A DNA stretch of 64,000 nucleotides from UBA9647 sp963739335 (GCA_963739335.1 CAVUAC010000082.1:1-64000); one strand, 5' to 3'. Counted from the stretch's first letter, positions 24,015-33,632 are shown. Numbers and translations: made by a program. Notes: generated from the letters alone by a model not told the origin.

Positions 24015-25514
24015 ATGGCCGACACGAACCCGATCATACCGCAGGTAGTCTTACAGGTGCCGACGACGGTGAGGAGCCTCATCGAAGCGCTGATCTTCGG
24101 CGCGCGTGACCCTCTCAGCGTCCGACAGGTCCAAGCGCTCTACGAGGACCAGGGTGTGGAAGGCGGTGAGCCGAGGAAGATAGACTATGAGGAGATAACA
24201 CGCGTCGTCGAAGAACTGAACGCAGAGTACACTACTGCAGAAAGACCGTACCGAATCGTTCAGATTGCCGGAGGCTACCAATTCGCGACGCTGCCCGCGT
24301 ATGCAGAGTGGCTTGGAAAGCTCTTCAAAGAGCAAATGCGTCGGAAGCTCTCGCAGTCTTCGATCGAGACGCTCGCGATCATAGCCTACAAACAGCCGAT
24401 CACCAAACCGGAGCTCGAGTCCATCCGGGGGGTTAACTGTGACTATGTGATCAAGACGCTGCTCGAGAAAGAACTCGCGACGATCGTCGGTCGCGCGACG
24501 ACCGTGGGACGCCCGCTGCTGTACGGCACATCGAAGGAGTTTTTGAGGCATTTTGGTTTGAACGATCTTAACGATCTTCCGAGGCCGCGTGAGATACAGG
24601 AGATTCTCGGCGATAGTCAATTCGAAACCGAGCGCCGAATGCTCGAAGCCCAGCAAGGCCAAGAGGAGAAGAAGGACGAGGATTTCAAATCCCGTCTCCC
24701 GCACATCCCGAAGCGAAAGGCTGGTTTGGACGACGAGGTGAAGATTGTTCCGAAGGTCCGTACACGAGAGCTCAAAGTGAAACCGAGCGAAGCTGGGCAG
24801 GAGCCGGAGGCAGGTCAAGCTGCGCAGGAAGCAGCTGCAAAAGAGGCTCCAGAGGCTCAACCGAGCCCAGTGATGGAAGAACAGAAACCAGTTGGTCCTG
24901 GGCAAATCTCGATGGTTCCTGAGGATGTTCCCATAGCTGAGAATCTGGAAAAAGGCGATACCGCGACGATGGAACCGACAGAAATCGATGCAACCGAACC
25001 TGCAGAGAGAGCCGAACCGACTGTTTATCTGCCGCCGATTCAGCCGATTGTGCGTGTCGGTGAGGGAGAACCCGAGGCTTTGCCAAGGGAGCAAGCTGAA
25101 GAGCCCGTGGCTCAGCCAGAAGCTGCCGAGATCTCTTCTCTCGAACCTAGTGTCCCGGAGGAAGTGGCTAGCCCTGACGAGCATGAACCGACGCCGGAAC
25201 CGACATTCGAAGCTGAACGACTTGAGGAACGGATAACCGAAGTCTCTGAGCCTGCCGCCATCCAGCCGACGGAGGAAGTCGTTGATGAGACGATCGAGAT
25301 CGCTGATCAGGCTGAAACAGTCGGCGTCATTGAAACTCCAGTCCCACAACCTGTTGCCCCAACTATTCAGGAGCACCCTCAAGGCATCGCGTACTCAGAC
25401 ACTGAACCGCTGTCTGAGGAGGTGCTGCGCCAGCAACGCGGTTCCCAACCTAAGTCCCGGTGGAAGTCTTGGAAAGAGAAGATTCAAGGGTTCATCAAAA
25501 AGCTATTCGGCTGA
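24015..25514 (+). CDS. scpB: Segregation and condensation protein B with long acidic C-terminal extension
   Basis: ScpB dimer binds ScpA in the SMC condensin. Residues about 10-195 are a normal ScpB core with two winged helices (SLIEALIFGARDPLS, IAGGYQFATLPAY, SSIETLAIIAYKQPITKPELESIRGV, GRPLLYGTSKEFLRHFGLNDL). A normal protein would end near residue 200. This one continues for about 300 residues of Glu/Pro/Ala/Gln-rich, probably disordered sequence. It finishes in a Trp-containing basic amphipathic helix (KSWKEKIQGFIKKLFG). The tail keeps frame and codon character, so it is not a read-through artefact. The 3' end overlaps the rluB start. Confidence 0.92.
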   Translation: MADTNPIIPQVVLQVPTTVRSLIEALIFGARDPLSVRQVQALYEDQGVEGGEPRKIDYEEITRVVEELNAEYTTAERPYRIVQIAGGYQFATLPAYAEWLGKLFKEQMRRKLSQSSIETLAIIAYKQPITKPELESIRGVNCDYVIKTLLEKELATIVGRATTVGRPLLYGTSKEFLRHFGLNDLNDLPRPREIQEILGDSQFETERRMLEAQQGQEEKKDEDFKSRLPHIPKRKAGLDDEVKIVPKVRTRELKVKPSEAGQEPEAGQAAQEAAAKEAPEAQPSPVMEEQKPVGPGQISMVPEDVPIAENLEKGDTATMEPTEIDATEPAERAEPTVYLPPIQPIVRVGEGEPEALPREQAEEPVAQPEAAEISSLEPSVPEEVASPDEHEPTPEPTFEAERLEERITEVSEPAAIQPTEEVVDETIEIADQAETVGVIETPVPQPVAPTIQEHPQGIAYSDTEPLSEEVLRQQRGSQPKSRWKSWKEKIQGFIKKLFG

Positions 25515-26221
25515 ACAGGTTCCTCGCCCTCGCGGGAGTCAGTTCACGGCGGAAGAATGATGAACTAATTCTCTCCGGTGTTGTTAAAGTGAATGGCAGG
25601 ATTGTTCGCGAACTTGGTGTGAAGTTGGATCCGTTGACGGACCGGGTGACGGTACAAGGCAAGCCGGTTTCAATTCAACGAAAGACGTTTTACATCCTGT
25701 TCAACAAACCGAAGGATTGCATCACCACACTGAGTGACGAACGCGGTCGCACCACTGTGATGGACTACGTGAAAGTCCACGAGCGAATCTATCCGGTCGG
25801 GAGGCTGGATCGCAACACGACAGGAGTGTTACTGCTGACGAACGACGGCGATTTCGCGAATTCCATGATGCATCCCAAAAAGGAGATCGAGCGCGTGTAT
25901 CGGGTGCGACTCGAGCGCGGAATGCTTGACGAGGACTTCAACAAGTTTCGACGCGGTATTCGGTTGGAGGACGGGATCGCGAAACCGCGACGAGCAGCGA
26001 TGATGCCCGGAACGAAACGGACAGAGCTTATTCTTTCGCTCGCCGAAGGGCGCAATCGCGAGGTCCGAAGGATGTTTGAGGCGATCGGCTATGGGGTGAA
26101 AGGTTTGGAACGCGTTTCTTTCGCGGGGCTGACGACAGAAGGCCTGCCTCGCGGCAGGTGGCGTCATCTGACGCGTGCAGAAGTTAACTATGTGAAACAA
26201 CAAGCAGGACTCGAAGTCTAA
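25460..26221 (+). CDS. rluB: Pseudouridine synthase, RluB/RsuA family
   Basis: Makes pseudouridine in rRNA (23S position typical for RluB). The 253 residues have an N-terminal S4 domain (RLNRFLALAGVSSRRK, about 17-32) and the catalytic motif GRLDRNTTG with Asp117, followed by AEGRNREVRRMF. The start is uncertain. GTG at 25460 or TTG at 25469 both lie inside the 3' end of scpB, and no later start precedes the S4 domain; the overlap implies translational coupling. The scpA-scpB-rluB order is widespread, which favours RluB for this copy. Confidence 0.92.
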   Translation: MEVLEREDSRVHQKAIRLNRFLALAGVSSRRKNDELILSGVVKVNGRIVRELGVKLDPLTDRVTVQGKPVSIQRKTFYILFNKPKDCITTLSDERGRTTVMDYVKVHERIYPVGRLDRNTTGVLLLTNDGDFANSMMHPKKEIERVYRVRLERGMLDEDFNKFRRGIRLEDGIAKPRRAAMMPGTKRTELILSLAEGRNREVRRMFEAIGYGVKGLERVSFAGLTTEGLPRGRWRHLTRAEVNYVKQQAGLEV

Positions 26222-26225
26222 CACC

Positions 26226-27767
26226 ATGCGTTTTCCCCGAAGCAGCGGCATTCTCTTGCATCCCACATCGCTCCCCGGGCCTTATGGCTGCGGTGACCTT
26301 GGCGATGTTTCACGGCACTTTATAGAATGGCTCGTTGTCGGAGGCCAACAAATCTGGCAGGTGCTGCCCCTGGAGCCGACAGGGTACGGCTACTCGCCGT
26401 ACATGGCCCTCTCAGCATTCGCGGGCAATCCGTTGCTCATCGGCATGGATGGACTTCTCGCGAAAGGCTGGCTCGTGCAAAGTGATCTTGCTCCGATCCC
26501 GGCATTTGATCCCCATCGCATTAACTACCCGCAGGTGACGAACTATCGTATGCAGGCGCTTCGGCGGGCGGCCGAGAGGTTTTTCTCTCGCCATGGAGCG
26601 ATTGATGAATCCGATTTCGATTCGTTTTGCGAGGAGCAAGAAGACTGGCTGGAAGATTTCGCGCTCTTCAAAGCTCTGGAGGAGCATTTCAAAGGAGTCC
26701 TGTGGACGGACTGGGATCGCGATCTTGCGCAACGGAAAGTCAAAGCGCACGAGCGGGCGCGGACGGAACTCTCGGGCGAGCTGCGATTCTGGAAATTCAC
26801 GCAGTGGCAGTTCTACCGTCAGTGGGCTGAAGTGAAGAAGTATGCCAACGACCGAGGTATCAAGATCATCGGTGATATCCCGATCTTCGTTGCACACCAG
26901 AGCTCAGATGTCTGGTCGCACCCCGAACTCTTTTTCCTCGACAAGAACGGGAGGCCCACGGTTGTCGCGGGCGTTCCGCCCGACTACTTCAGCGAGACAG
27001 GGCAACGATGGGGGAATACTCTCTACCGTTGGGGCAAGATGGAAGAGACGCGATTCCATTGGTGGGTCGAGCGTTTCCGACGGACGTTTCTTCTCGTCGA
27101 TATCGCTCGGATCGATCACTTCCGGGGATTTGTAGGATATTGGGAGATTCCTGCAGCGGAGAAAACGGCTGTCCATGGCCGCTGGGTGAAAGGACCGAAG
27201 GACAAACTCTTCAAGGCGGTGCAACGAAAGCTGGGGACTCTGCCGATCATTGCCGAGGATTTGGGAGTTATCACTCCCGAGATCACTGCACTTCGCGATG
27301 AGTTTGAATTTCCCGGCATGAAGGTCCTGCAGTTTGCTTTCGGCGGCGGACCCGACAATCCGTTCCTCCCGCATCGATATGAGCACAACAGTGTCGTCTA
27401 TACAGGCACTCACGATAACGACACGACTCGCGGCTGGTTCGAGAGCGCCACCGATCGCGAGAAGGCCTTTGTCAAGAAATACTGCGGAGGAAACTGTCAG
27501 CAGGTTCATTCTGAACTCATCCGGCTCGCTTCGAGGTCGGTTGCTGACCTGGCGATCTTCCCGTTTCAAGATGTGCTCGGCTTCGGCTCAGAGGCACGAA
27601 TGAACTTCCCCGGCAAGGCTCTTGGCAATTGGGATTGGCGTTTTTCATGGGACCAGGTCGACCCTGAACACGCTCTCAAGATGTATGATATTGCGGCTCT
27701 GTACGGACGGGTTTCACCAGACCGACTTGAGCTGCCGCCCTATCCGGCACAGAAGCGAATGCCGTAA
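26226..27767 (+). CDS. malQ: 4-alpha-glucanotransferase (amylomaltase)
   Basis: Transfers alpha-1,4-glucan segments between maltodextrins, in glycogen or maltodextrin turnover. GH77 enzyme of 513 residues with SSGILLHPTSLPGPYGCGDLG at the N-terminus, nucleophile Asp297 in RIDHFRG, acid/base Glu344 in IAEDLG, and the late THDNDTTRGW motif carrying the third acidic residue. It begins 4 bases after rluB, so it is probably transcribed with it. Bacterial type without the N-terminal extension of E. coli MalQ. Confidence 0.95.
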   Translation: MRFPRSSGILLHPTSLPGPYGCGDLGDVSRHFIEWLVVGGQQIWQVLPLEPTGYGYSPYMALSAFAGNPLLIGMDGLLAKGWLVQSDLAPIPAFDPHRINYPQVTNYRMQALRRAAERFFSRHGAIDESDFDSFCEEQEDWLEDFALFKALEEHFKGVLWTDWDRDLAQRKVKAHERARTELSGELRFWKFTQWQFYRQWAEVKKYANDRGIKIIGDIPIFVAHQSSDVWSHPELFFLDKNGRPTVVAGVPPDYFSETGQRWGNTLYRWGKMEETRFHWWVERFRRTFLLVDIARIDHFRGFVGYWEIPAAEKTAVHGRWVKGPKDKLFKAVQRKLGTLPIIAEDLGVITPEITALRDEFEFPGMKVLQFAFGGGPDNPFLPHRYEHNSVVYTGTHDNDTTRGWFESATDREKAFVKKYCGGNCQQVHSELIRLASRSVADLAIFPFQDVLGFGSEARMNFPGKALGNWDWRFSWDQVDPEHALKMYDIAALYGRVSPDRLELPPYPAQKRMP

Positions 27768-27808
27768 TCCGAAATCGCTACCAAGGCAACACTACAAAGC
27801 GAACGACG

Positions 27809-29356
27809 ATGACTGACTCCGAAAATAAGAACAATGCTCCCGCCGGACACAACGCACCTGAGCACGAGGAGCTGAATGTACTCCTGGTGCGTCGGCGTGA
27901 AGAGCTCGAGAATCTGAAAAAGTCCGGCATCAATCCATACCCGTATGAGTACGACCACACCGATTTCTCGAGGGAAATAGTCGAGAAATACAACGATGCT
28001 GCTCCGCCTCGGACTGTTTCAGTCGCTGGCAGGATCATGTCAATCCGCCGGATGGGGAAAGCATCCTTTTGCCACGTCCAGGATTCTCAAGGAAAGATCC
28101 AAATCTACCTGAAGAAGGAAGAAGTCGGGGAGATCTATGACAGCTTCAGACTCATGGATATCGGAGACGTCATCGGGGTCAGAGGATACGTCTTTCGCAC
28201 GAAAATGGGGGAGGTCTCTGTTCATGCACAGCGGCTGACGTTGCTGGCAAAATCTCTTCGTCCGCTCCCCATCGTCAAAGAGAAGGTCGATGAAAAAGGA
28301 AACAAGGTCGTCTACGATCCATTCTCAGACAAAGAACTGCGCTATCGTCAGCGGTACGTCGATCTCATTGTCAACCCCGATGTACGGGAAGTCTTTATCA
28401 AGCGTGCAAAGATCATCAGCACCATCAGGAAGTTCTACGATGCGCGAGGGTATCTCGAGGTCGAGACGCCCGTGCTCCAGCCGGTATACGGCGGCGCGTC
28501 AGCGAGGCCGTTCATAGCACATCATAATGCCCTGGATATCGACCTGTATCTGAGGATCGCGGACGAATTGTATCTCAAGCGGCTCATCGTTGGCGGGTTC
28601 GATGGCGTCTACGAGATTTCGAAGGATTTCCGAAACGAAGGGATGGATCGAGCTCACAACCCCGAGTTCACGATGCTCGAACTGTATGTCGCTTACAAGG
28701 ACTACCGCTGGATGATGGAACTGACGGAGCAGATGATCTACGAGGTGGCGTTGGCAGTGAACGGAACTCCCGTTGCGGCATTGGGAGGACACGAGATCAA
28801 TTTTACTCCTCCCTGGAAAAGGATCACGATGTTTGACGCGATCCAGGAGTTCACGGGCAAAAACCTGCGCGGCAAGAATGAATCAGAACTCCGGCAAATC
28901 GCAAAAGAGCTTCACGTCGAGGTGGAGCCGGCGATGGGTACGGGCGCGATCATCGGCGAGATTTTCGGTGAGAAAGCGGAACCGTATCTGATCCAGCCGA
29001 CATTCATTACGGATTACCCGGTCGAAATGTCCCCGCTCGCGAAAAAACATCGTTCGGAGTCAGGATTGGTAGAACGATTCGAGGGGATTGTCAATGGACA
29101 GGAAATCTGCAACGCGTTCTCGGAGTTGAACGATCCACTCGATCAGCGCGCGCGCTTCGAAGAACAGATGAACCTGCGAGCTCGGGGAGACGAAGAGGCA
29201 CAGGTGCTCGACGAGGATTATCTAAGAGCGCTCGAATATGGCATGCCTCCGACGGCAGGACTCGGTATCGGGATTGACAGATTGACTATGCTTCTGACGA
29301 ACAAAGATTCCATTCGAGATGTCATCTTCTTTCCACAGATGAAGCCCGAGAAATAG
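27809..29356 (+). CDS. lysS: Lysyl-tRNA synthetase (class II)
   Basis: Charges tRNA-Lys. The 515 residues show an OB-fold anticodon-binding domain (about 70-165) and the class II core. Motif 2 reads FRNEGMDRAHNPEFT; the LysRS-specific EISKDFRNEG and the motif 3 GLGIGIDRL are also present near the C-terminus. Typical length and organisation, with no C-terminal fusion. A weak hairpin follows downstream. Confidence 0.97.
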   Translation: MTDSENKNNAPAGHNAPEHEELNVLLVRRREELENLKKSGINPYPYEYDHTDFSREIVEKYNDAAPPRTVSVAGRIMSIRRMGKASFCHVQDSQGKIQIYLKKEEVGEIYDSFRLMDIGDVIGVRGYVFRTKMGEVSVHAQRLTLLAKSLRPLPIVKEKVDEKGNKVVYDPFSDKELRYRQRYVDLIVNPDVREVFIKRAKIISTIRKFYDARGYLEVETPVLQPVYGGASARPFIAHHNALDIDLYLRIADELYLKRLIVGGFDGVYEISKDFRNEGMDRAHNPEFTMLELYVAYKDYRWMMELTEQMIYEVALAVNGTPVAALGGHEINFTPPWKRITMFDAIQEFTGKNLRGKNESELRQIAKELHVEVEPAMGTGAIIGEIFGEKAEPYLIQPTFITDYPVEMSPLAKKHRSESGLVERFEGIVNGQEICNAFSELNDPLDQRARFEEQMNLRARGDEEAQVLDEDYLRALEYGMPPTAGLGIGIDRLTMLLTNKDSIRDVIFFPQMKPEK

Positions 29357-29662
29357 GACGAGAGGGTGGAATTGCGAAATCGATTCCTACGGGCTTGTGG
29401 CGTACGCCAATTGACTCTTCTCGGTCAAAAGACCGTCTTCGTTTTGAGCCTGACGTGGGAGTTCACTTTCCATAGCGAACCCGCCATACAGCTCAAGTTC
29501 AACTTCTGGTATCTGCTAGTATCTTAAACAATTCAGCGACCTTGGCGCTCATGTGGCGCATGTCGGGGCTTTATCCTTGCTTTTGAGGCGATTTTCGGTA
29601 ATTTACATAAAACTGACGATATTCAGCGCTGAAAGGGGAGGGCCATCGCAAGGGGCACAAGA
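29357..29662. other. 306-base intergenic region between lysS and the S41 protease
   Basis: The only gap above 300 bases. It holds the weak hairpin near 29422, no convincing ORF, and a perfect 12-base palindrome TTCAGCGCTGAA at 29622-29633, 29 bases before the protease start. A possible -35 TTGAGG (29583) is followed by TACATA at a 15-base spacing, which is poor. The palindrome could be an operator or a 5' UTR hairpin. Confidence 0.4.
29422..29444 (+). terminator. Weak candidate terminator after lysS
   Basis: CGGTC (29422-29426) and GACCG (29431-29435) form a five-base stem with an AAAA loop, followed by TCTTCGTTTT. The stem is short and the U tract is interrupted. Confidence 0.3.
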
Positions 29663-31285
29663 ATGAAGAGCAAGATATCAATCTGGACGGTCGTCGCGCT
29701 CATGGCTGTGAGCCTGTTCGCAGGAATGGAAATCAGGCAGTTGGTCTCCGGTGACACCGTATTTGACCAGGCCAACAAGTTTCGAGATGTGCTCAACCTG
29801 ACGGAGAAGTACTATGTCCAGGAGGTGGACGCTAAGAAGCTTACCGAAGCAGCCGTCGAAGGACTTCTCGACAAGCTCGATCCGCACTCCGTCTATATCG
29901 CCCCTAAAGCATTAGAGCAGGTCACTGAGGAATTCCGGGGGAAATTCGAAGGAATCGGAATCACGTTCACGATCCGTAACGACTCTATCTTCGTCGTCGA
30001 AACGTTCGGAGGGGGGCCTTCATCGAGGCTTGGGATCCAGACTAATGACCGCATCGTCCGAATCAATGATTCCTCGGCTATCGGCTACACGAACGATCAG
30101 GTAAAGCAACGCCTCCGGGGCCCGAAAGGGACAAAGGTGAAGGTAGGGATCCATCGACCAGGGGTGAAAGAGCTTCTGGACTTCGAGATTATCCGGGACG
30201 AGATTTCGATTACCAGCGTTGATGTGTCAATGATGGTAAACAAGGATGTAGGTTACATTAGCGTCAACCGGTTTAGTGAGCAGACGAACGCAGAAATGGA
30301 TAAGTCACTCAGGAGTCTGAAATCCCAGGGGATGAAGCGACTCATTCTGGACCTCAGGGTGAATCCCGGCGGTCTCCTTGAACAGGCATTCGAGATGACC
30401 GATCTTTTCTTGGATGGAGGCACCACCGAGGCGCCGCACAAGATCGTCTACACGAAGGCCCGAAAGCCGGAATTCGACGAGGTGTACTATGCCCAAACCG
30501 GACAACCCTATGAAAACCTTCCCATAATTATCTTGATCGGCAACTACTCGGCAAGCGCAAGTGAAATCGTGGCCGGTGCCATTCAGGATTGGGATCGAGG
30601 TCTTATTGTGGGTGAAACGAGCTTCGGAAAAGGTCTCGTGCAGAGACAATGGAAACTCAGCGATGGATCTGCTCTACGCTTGACCATCGCCCGATACTAT
30701 ACACCGAGCGGCCGATTGATTCAGAGGGAGTACGAGGGGAAAGAGAGAGCAGAATACCAGAAGGAAGCCTTTGAGCGAACGGAGAAGGAAGGGGAGAACA
30801 TCGAACACAAGGCAGAGGGGGACTCTTCACGGCCTGTTTTCCACACGCATGGAGGCCGGGTGGTCTATGGTGGGGGTGGAATCACGCCTGACTATGTCGT
30901 GAAGGGCCCGACGTTTACTGCATTGACGCAGAACCTCTTGCGTCGTGGATTGTTTGAGCAGTTTGTGACTTTCTATCTCGATGGAAAAGGACTGAAGATC
31001 CGAGCGGAGTATGCAAACGACTGGAAACGGTTCCGGGATTCCTTTGCAGTCTCGGATGAGATCCTCGGTGATTACCGCTCCTTTGTCATTCAGCACGACG
31101 TCAAGCTGGACGAAAAAGAGTACGAGAAGGATTTTTCGTTCATCAAGACCAGACTGAAGGCGACGTTTGCAAAGAATTTCTGGGGTAATGAGGGATGGTA
31201 TCCGGTCATCCTTCAGGCAGATTCTCAGTTCCAAAAGGCGCTGAGTCTCTTCCCCGAGGCCGAGAAAATTGCGAAGTTGAACTAA
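29663..31285 (+). CDS. ctpA: C-terminal processing peptidase (S41 family, tail-specific protease)
   Basis: Periplasmic serine protease that trims or degrades proteins from the C-terminus. The 540 residues have an N-terminal hydrophobic segment (about 5-22), a PDZ domain (about 90-165) and the S41 catalytic domain. Ser298 in SASASEI and Lys323 in SFGKGLVQ are exactly 25 residues apart, as in Prc/CtpA. A C-terminal domain of about 140 residues (380-520) extends beyond short CtpA forms. AAGGGG precedes the ATG. The DUF3108 gene follows after 7 bases. Confidence 0.94.
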   Translation: MKSKISIWTVVALMAVSLFAGMEIRQLVSGDTVFDQANKFRDVLNLTEKYYVQEVDAKKLTEAAVEGLLDKLDPHSVYIAPKALEQVTEEFRGKFEGIGITFTIRNDSIFVVETFGGGPSSRLGIQTNDRIVRINDSSAIGYTNDQVKQRLRGPKGTKVKVGIHRPGVKELLDFEIIRDEISITSVDVSMMVNKDVGYISVNRFSEQTNAEMDKSLRSLKSQGMKRLILDLRVNPGGLLEQAFEMTDLFLDGGTTEAPHKIVYTKARKPEFDEVYYAQTGQPYENLPIIILIGNYSASASEIVAGAIQDWDRGLIVGETSFGKGLVQRQWKLSDGSALRLTIARYYTPSGRLIQREYEGKERAEYQKEAFERTEKEGENIEHKAEGDSSRPVFHTHGGRVVYGGGGITPDYVVKGPTFTALTQNLLRRGLFEQFVTFYLDGKGLKIRAEYANDWKRFRDSFAVSDEILGDYRSFVIQHDVKLDEKEYEKDFSFIKTRLKATFAKNFWGNEGWYPVILQADSQFQKALSLFPEAEKIAKLN

Positions 31286-31292
31286 CCCCGGA

Positions 31293-32180
31293 ATGAGCGA
31301 AACGAAACATAGGCTGTGGAAACCGGTTTCGGTTTTCTTTGGGAGCATGGCTCTGTGCGGTATGGTGCTCGTGGGCGTCCGATCACCGTTGATATCAGCC
31401 TCAACGTCAACGATCGAAATACCTCCGGCTCGCGACAGCAAGATGCTCGAGGTCGGTGAGGAGCTGGAGTACAAAGTAAGCTACTCGTTCTTCACCATCG
31501 GTACGATTCGAACGAAGGTCATCAGCAGGGAGGAACGGAACGGGCAAGCCGTCTACAGATGTCGTGCGTTCATCGACTCGAACCCGAGCCTGAGCTGGCT
31601 CGTCGACCTGCACATCCAGTTCTACACTGAGATGGATGAAAGCGTCTATTCACACCACTGGGTTATGGAGGATAGCTCGAAGAAGGAGATCAATTTCAAG
31701 CGATTACGGTTTGATTACGAAAACAAGAGAGCATTTCTGGAGGTTGGCAAGAAACTTTCAACGGAGGAACGAAAACCAGACTCGATTGATACTGTTACCG
31801 TTGCGGATCATTGCCAGGATGGTCTCTCGCTGTTCTACTACGCGCGCGAGCACGTCCGCGAACAGAGCCAGGTGCATGTCCCAACCCTCATTGAAAGGAA
31901 ACAGGAATCCACGTACATCAATTTCATAGGCAAGCATACGGAAGCAGAGGCTGATGGGGTGGAATATCCGGTTGATGTCGTGGAGTTCGATGGAAAGGCA
32001 GACTACGTAGGCATCTTCGGGTTGACGGGGGGATTTCGCGGGTGGTTCAGCAATGACGATGCACGGGTACCGATCCTCGCCCGCATGAACGTCATTCTGG
32101 GCAGCATCAAGATACAATTGATGCGATGGAATCGCCCGGGGTGGCTGCCTCCGAAGTACGTCGAGGCGACAGAGAAATGA
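31293..32180 (+). CDS. DUF3108-family envelope protein
   Basis: A 295-residue member of the DUF3108 family, whose function is not established. An N-terminal hydrophobic segment (about 15-33) suggests export or anchoring. The rest is beta-rich, starting with the typical LEVGEELEYKVSYSFFTIGT (about residue 50) and ending with a conserved-looking GWFSNDDARVPILARM stretch (about 247-262). It sits between a tail-specific protease and a gamma-carbonic anhydrase, and its TGA overlaps the start of the latter (ATGA), so the two are coupled. Confidence 0.82.
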   Translation: MSETKHRLWKPVSVFFGSMALCGMVLVGVRSPLISASTSTIEIPPARDSKMLEVGEELEYKVSYSFFTIGTIRTKVISREERNGQAVYRCRAFIDSNPSLSWLVDLHIQFYTEMDESVYSHHWVMEDSSKKEINFKRLRFDYENKRAFLEVGKKLSTEERKPDSIDTVTVADHCQDGLSLFYYAREHVREQSQVHVPTLIERKQESTYINFIGKHTEAEADGVEYPVDVVEFDGKADYVGIFGLTGGFRGWFSNDDARVPILARMNVILGSIKIQLMRWNRPGWLPPKYVEATEK

Positions 32181-32683
32181 TCATATCGTACCGGGGGATC
32201 AAGCCGCGGCTTCATCCTTCAGTGTATGTGGCTGAGGGGGCGCAGATCATCGGCGACGTGGAGATAGGGAAGGACAGCAGCGTGTGGTTTAACTCGGTTA
32301 TCCGCGGCGATGTGCACTATGTTCGGATTGGCGAGAGGACGAATATCCAGGACAACTGCGTGCTGCACGTGACACACGAGATGTATCCTCTTGTCATTGG
32401 TTCCGATGTCACTATCGGACACGGTGCTATCGTTCATGCTGCAACGATCCGCGACAGTTGCTTGATTGGTATGGGGGCCTTGATTCTGGATAATGCCAAG
32501 GTTGGTCCCCATGCGCTTGTTGCAGCCGGATCGCTGGTGCTGGAGCATGATGAGGTTCCGGAAGGTGCGCTGGTCGCAGGAGTGCCCGCGCGAGTGAAAA
32601 GGATGTTGACAGAGGAGGAACGTCGAGAAATTGCCCAATCTGCTCAAAACTATGTTGAATACGTCAGAACGTATCGTGAATAA
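32177..32683 (+). CDS. Gamma-carbonic anhydrase-like hexapeptide-repeat protein
   Basis: Left-handed beta-helix protein of the YrdA/PaaY/CaiE family, often a zinc-dependent carbonic anhydrase or thioesterase. I chose the ATG at 32177, which overlaps the preceding stop as ATGA; this gives 168 residues. Hexapeptide turns run through residues 15-140. The putative zinc histidines are in HVTHEM and GHGAIVHA, matching the usual His-x15-22-His-x4-His pattern. Activity cannot be proved from sequence, but the metal ligands are retained. Confidence 0.9.
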   Translation: MIISYRGIKPRLHPSVYVAEGAQIIGDVEIGKDSSVWFNSVIRGDVHYVRIGERTNIQDNCVLHVTHEMYPLVIGSDVTIGHGAIVHAATIRDSCLIGMGALILDNAKVGPHALVAAGSLVLEHDEVPEGALVAGVPARVKRMLTEEERREIAQSAQNYVEYVRTYRE

Positions 32684-32702
32684 CTTGTCACAGGGGTATG
32701 TC

Positions 32703-33602
32703 ATGAAGCTCAAGTTCTGGGGTGTCCGTGGATCGATCCCAACGCCAGGAAAACACACTGTACGGTATGGCGGCAATACTCCATGCGTCGAAATACGCCT
32801 TGATGACGAAGAACTCTTTATTATCGATGCCGGCACAGGTATTCGGAATCTCGGCGATGACCTCATCAACAATGGGGCATCGGTGAAAGCTCATCTCCTA
32901 ATCACGCATCCGCACTGGGACCACATCCAGGGTTTTCCCTTCTTCAAGCCCGCATTTATTTCAGGAAATGAGTTGACGATTATTGGCACCGAGCGTCCTG
33001 AGAAGACGCTGAGCGAGATCATCGCAGAGCAAATGAATCGAATCTACTTCCCCGTGCAGCTGCACGAGCTTAAGGCAAAAATCAACTTCATTCCAATCCG
33101 TGATGAGGGTGTAATGAATCTCCACGGATGCATCCTGAAGATGATCTATCTGAACCATCCTGGATTCACCGTTGCCTATCGGCTCGAATACAAGGGAAAG
33201 TCGCTCGTTTATATGAGCGACAACGAACCGTACGATCGTGAAGTGGCGGCGTACCTTTCAAATTTCGAAACCGTGGTCAAGCAAAAGTTTGAGTCTACGA
33301 CCGGCGACCCGAACCAGCGCGTGTTCGATTTCTGTCAGGGAGCCGATGTCTTATTGCACGATGCAACCTACACCCCCGAAGAGTATATCGACCGGGTCGG
33401 CTGGGGACACTCTCACTACTTGTTCGCCTTGCGCGTGGCAGCTGAGTCAGGCACCAAACAGTTGTATCTCTTCCATCATGACCCAAACCACAGTGATGAA
33501 AAGGTCGACGATATTCTCCGCAAGTGTAAGAAGGAAGTTAAGACACGAGGATATCGGTTTGAATGTGAGGCGGCGGCCGAGAATATGGTGATATCCATCT
33601 AA
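32703..33602 (+). CDS. Metallo-beta-lactamase-fold hydrolase (phosphodiesterase-like)
   Basis: MBL-fold metal-dependent hydrolase of 299 residues. The ATG at 32703 opens with KLKFWGVRGSIPTPG, the conserved start of this family; upstream in-frame codons lie within the previous gene. Metal motifs: THPHWDHIQG (HxHxDH) near 72, a later HPG, the DNEPYD segment, LLHDATYT, and a C-terminal HHDPNHSD. This resembles the cyclic-nucleotide phosphodiesterase or RNase Z-like branch rather than beta-lactamases or glyoxalases. The substrate is unknown. A promoter follows directly after its stop. Confidence 0.87.
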   Translation: MKLKFWGVRGSIPTPGKHTVRYGGNTPCVEIRLDDEELFIIDAGTGIRNLGDDLINNGASVKAHLLITHPHWDHIQGFPFFKPAFISGNELTIIGTERPEKTLSEIIAEQMNRIYFPVQLHELKAKINFIPIRDEGVMNLHGCILKMIYLNHPGFTVAYRLEYKGKSLVYMSDNEPYDREVAAYLSNFETVVKQKFESTTGDPNQRVFDFCQGADVLLHDATYTPEEYIDRVGWGHSHYLFALRVAAESGTKQLYLFHHDPNHSDEKVDDILRKCKKEVKTRGYRFECEAAAENMVISI

Positions 33603-33603
33603 C

Positions 33604-33632
33604 TTGACAATCGATGGTGCCTTGGTTATATT
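33604..33632 (+). promoter_or_regulatory. Consensus sigma-70-type promoter (TTGACA-17-TATATT)
   Basis: TTGACA (33604-33609), 17-base spacer, TATATT (33627-33632), starting two bases after the MBL stop. It is the best promoter match in the window. The predicted start near 33639 falls inside a perfect 14-base palindrome. Confidence 0.75.

Noticed and set aside
24051..25382. A 443-codon leftward frame antisense to scpB
   Set aside because: Its length comes from the skewed composition of the Glu/Pro-rich tail; it has no recognisable domain or ribosome binding site, while scpB is clear.
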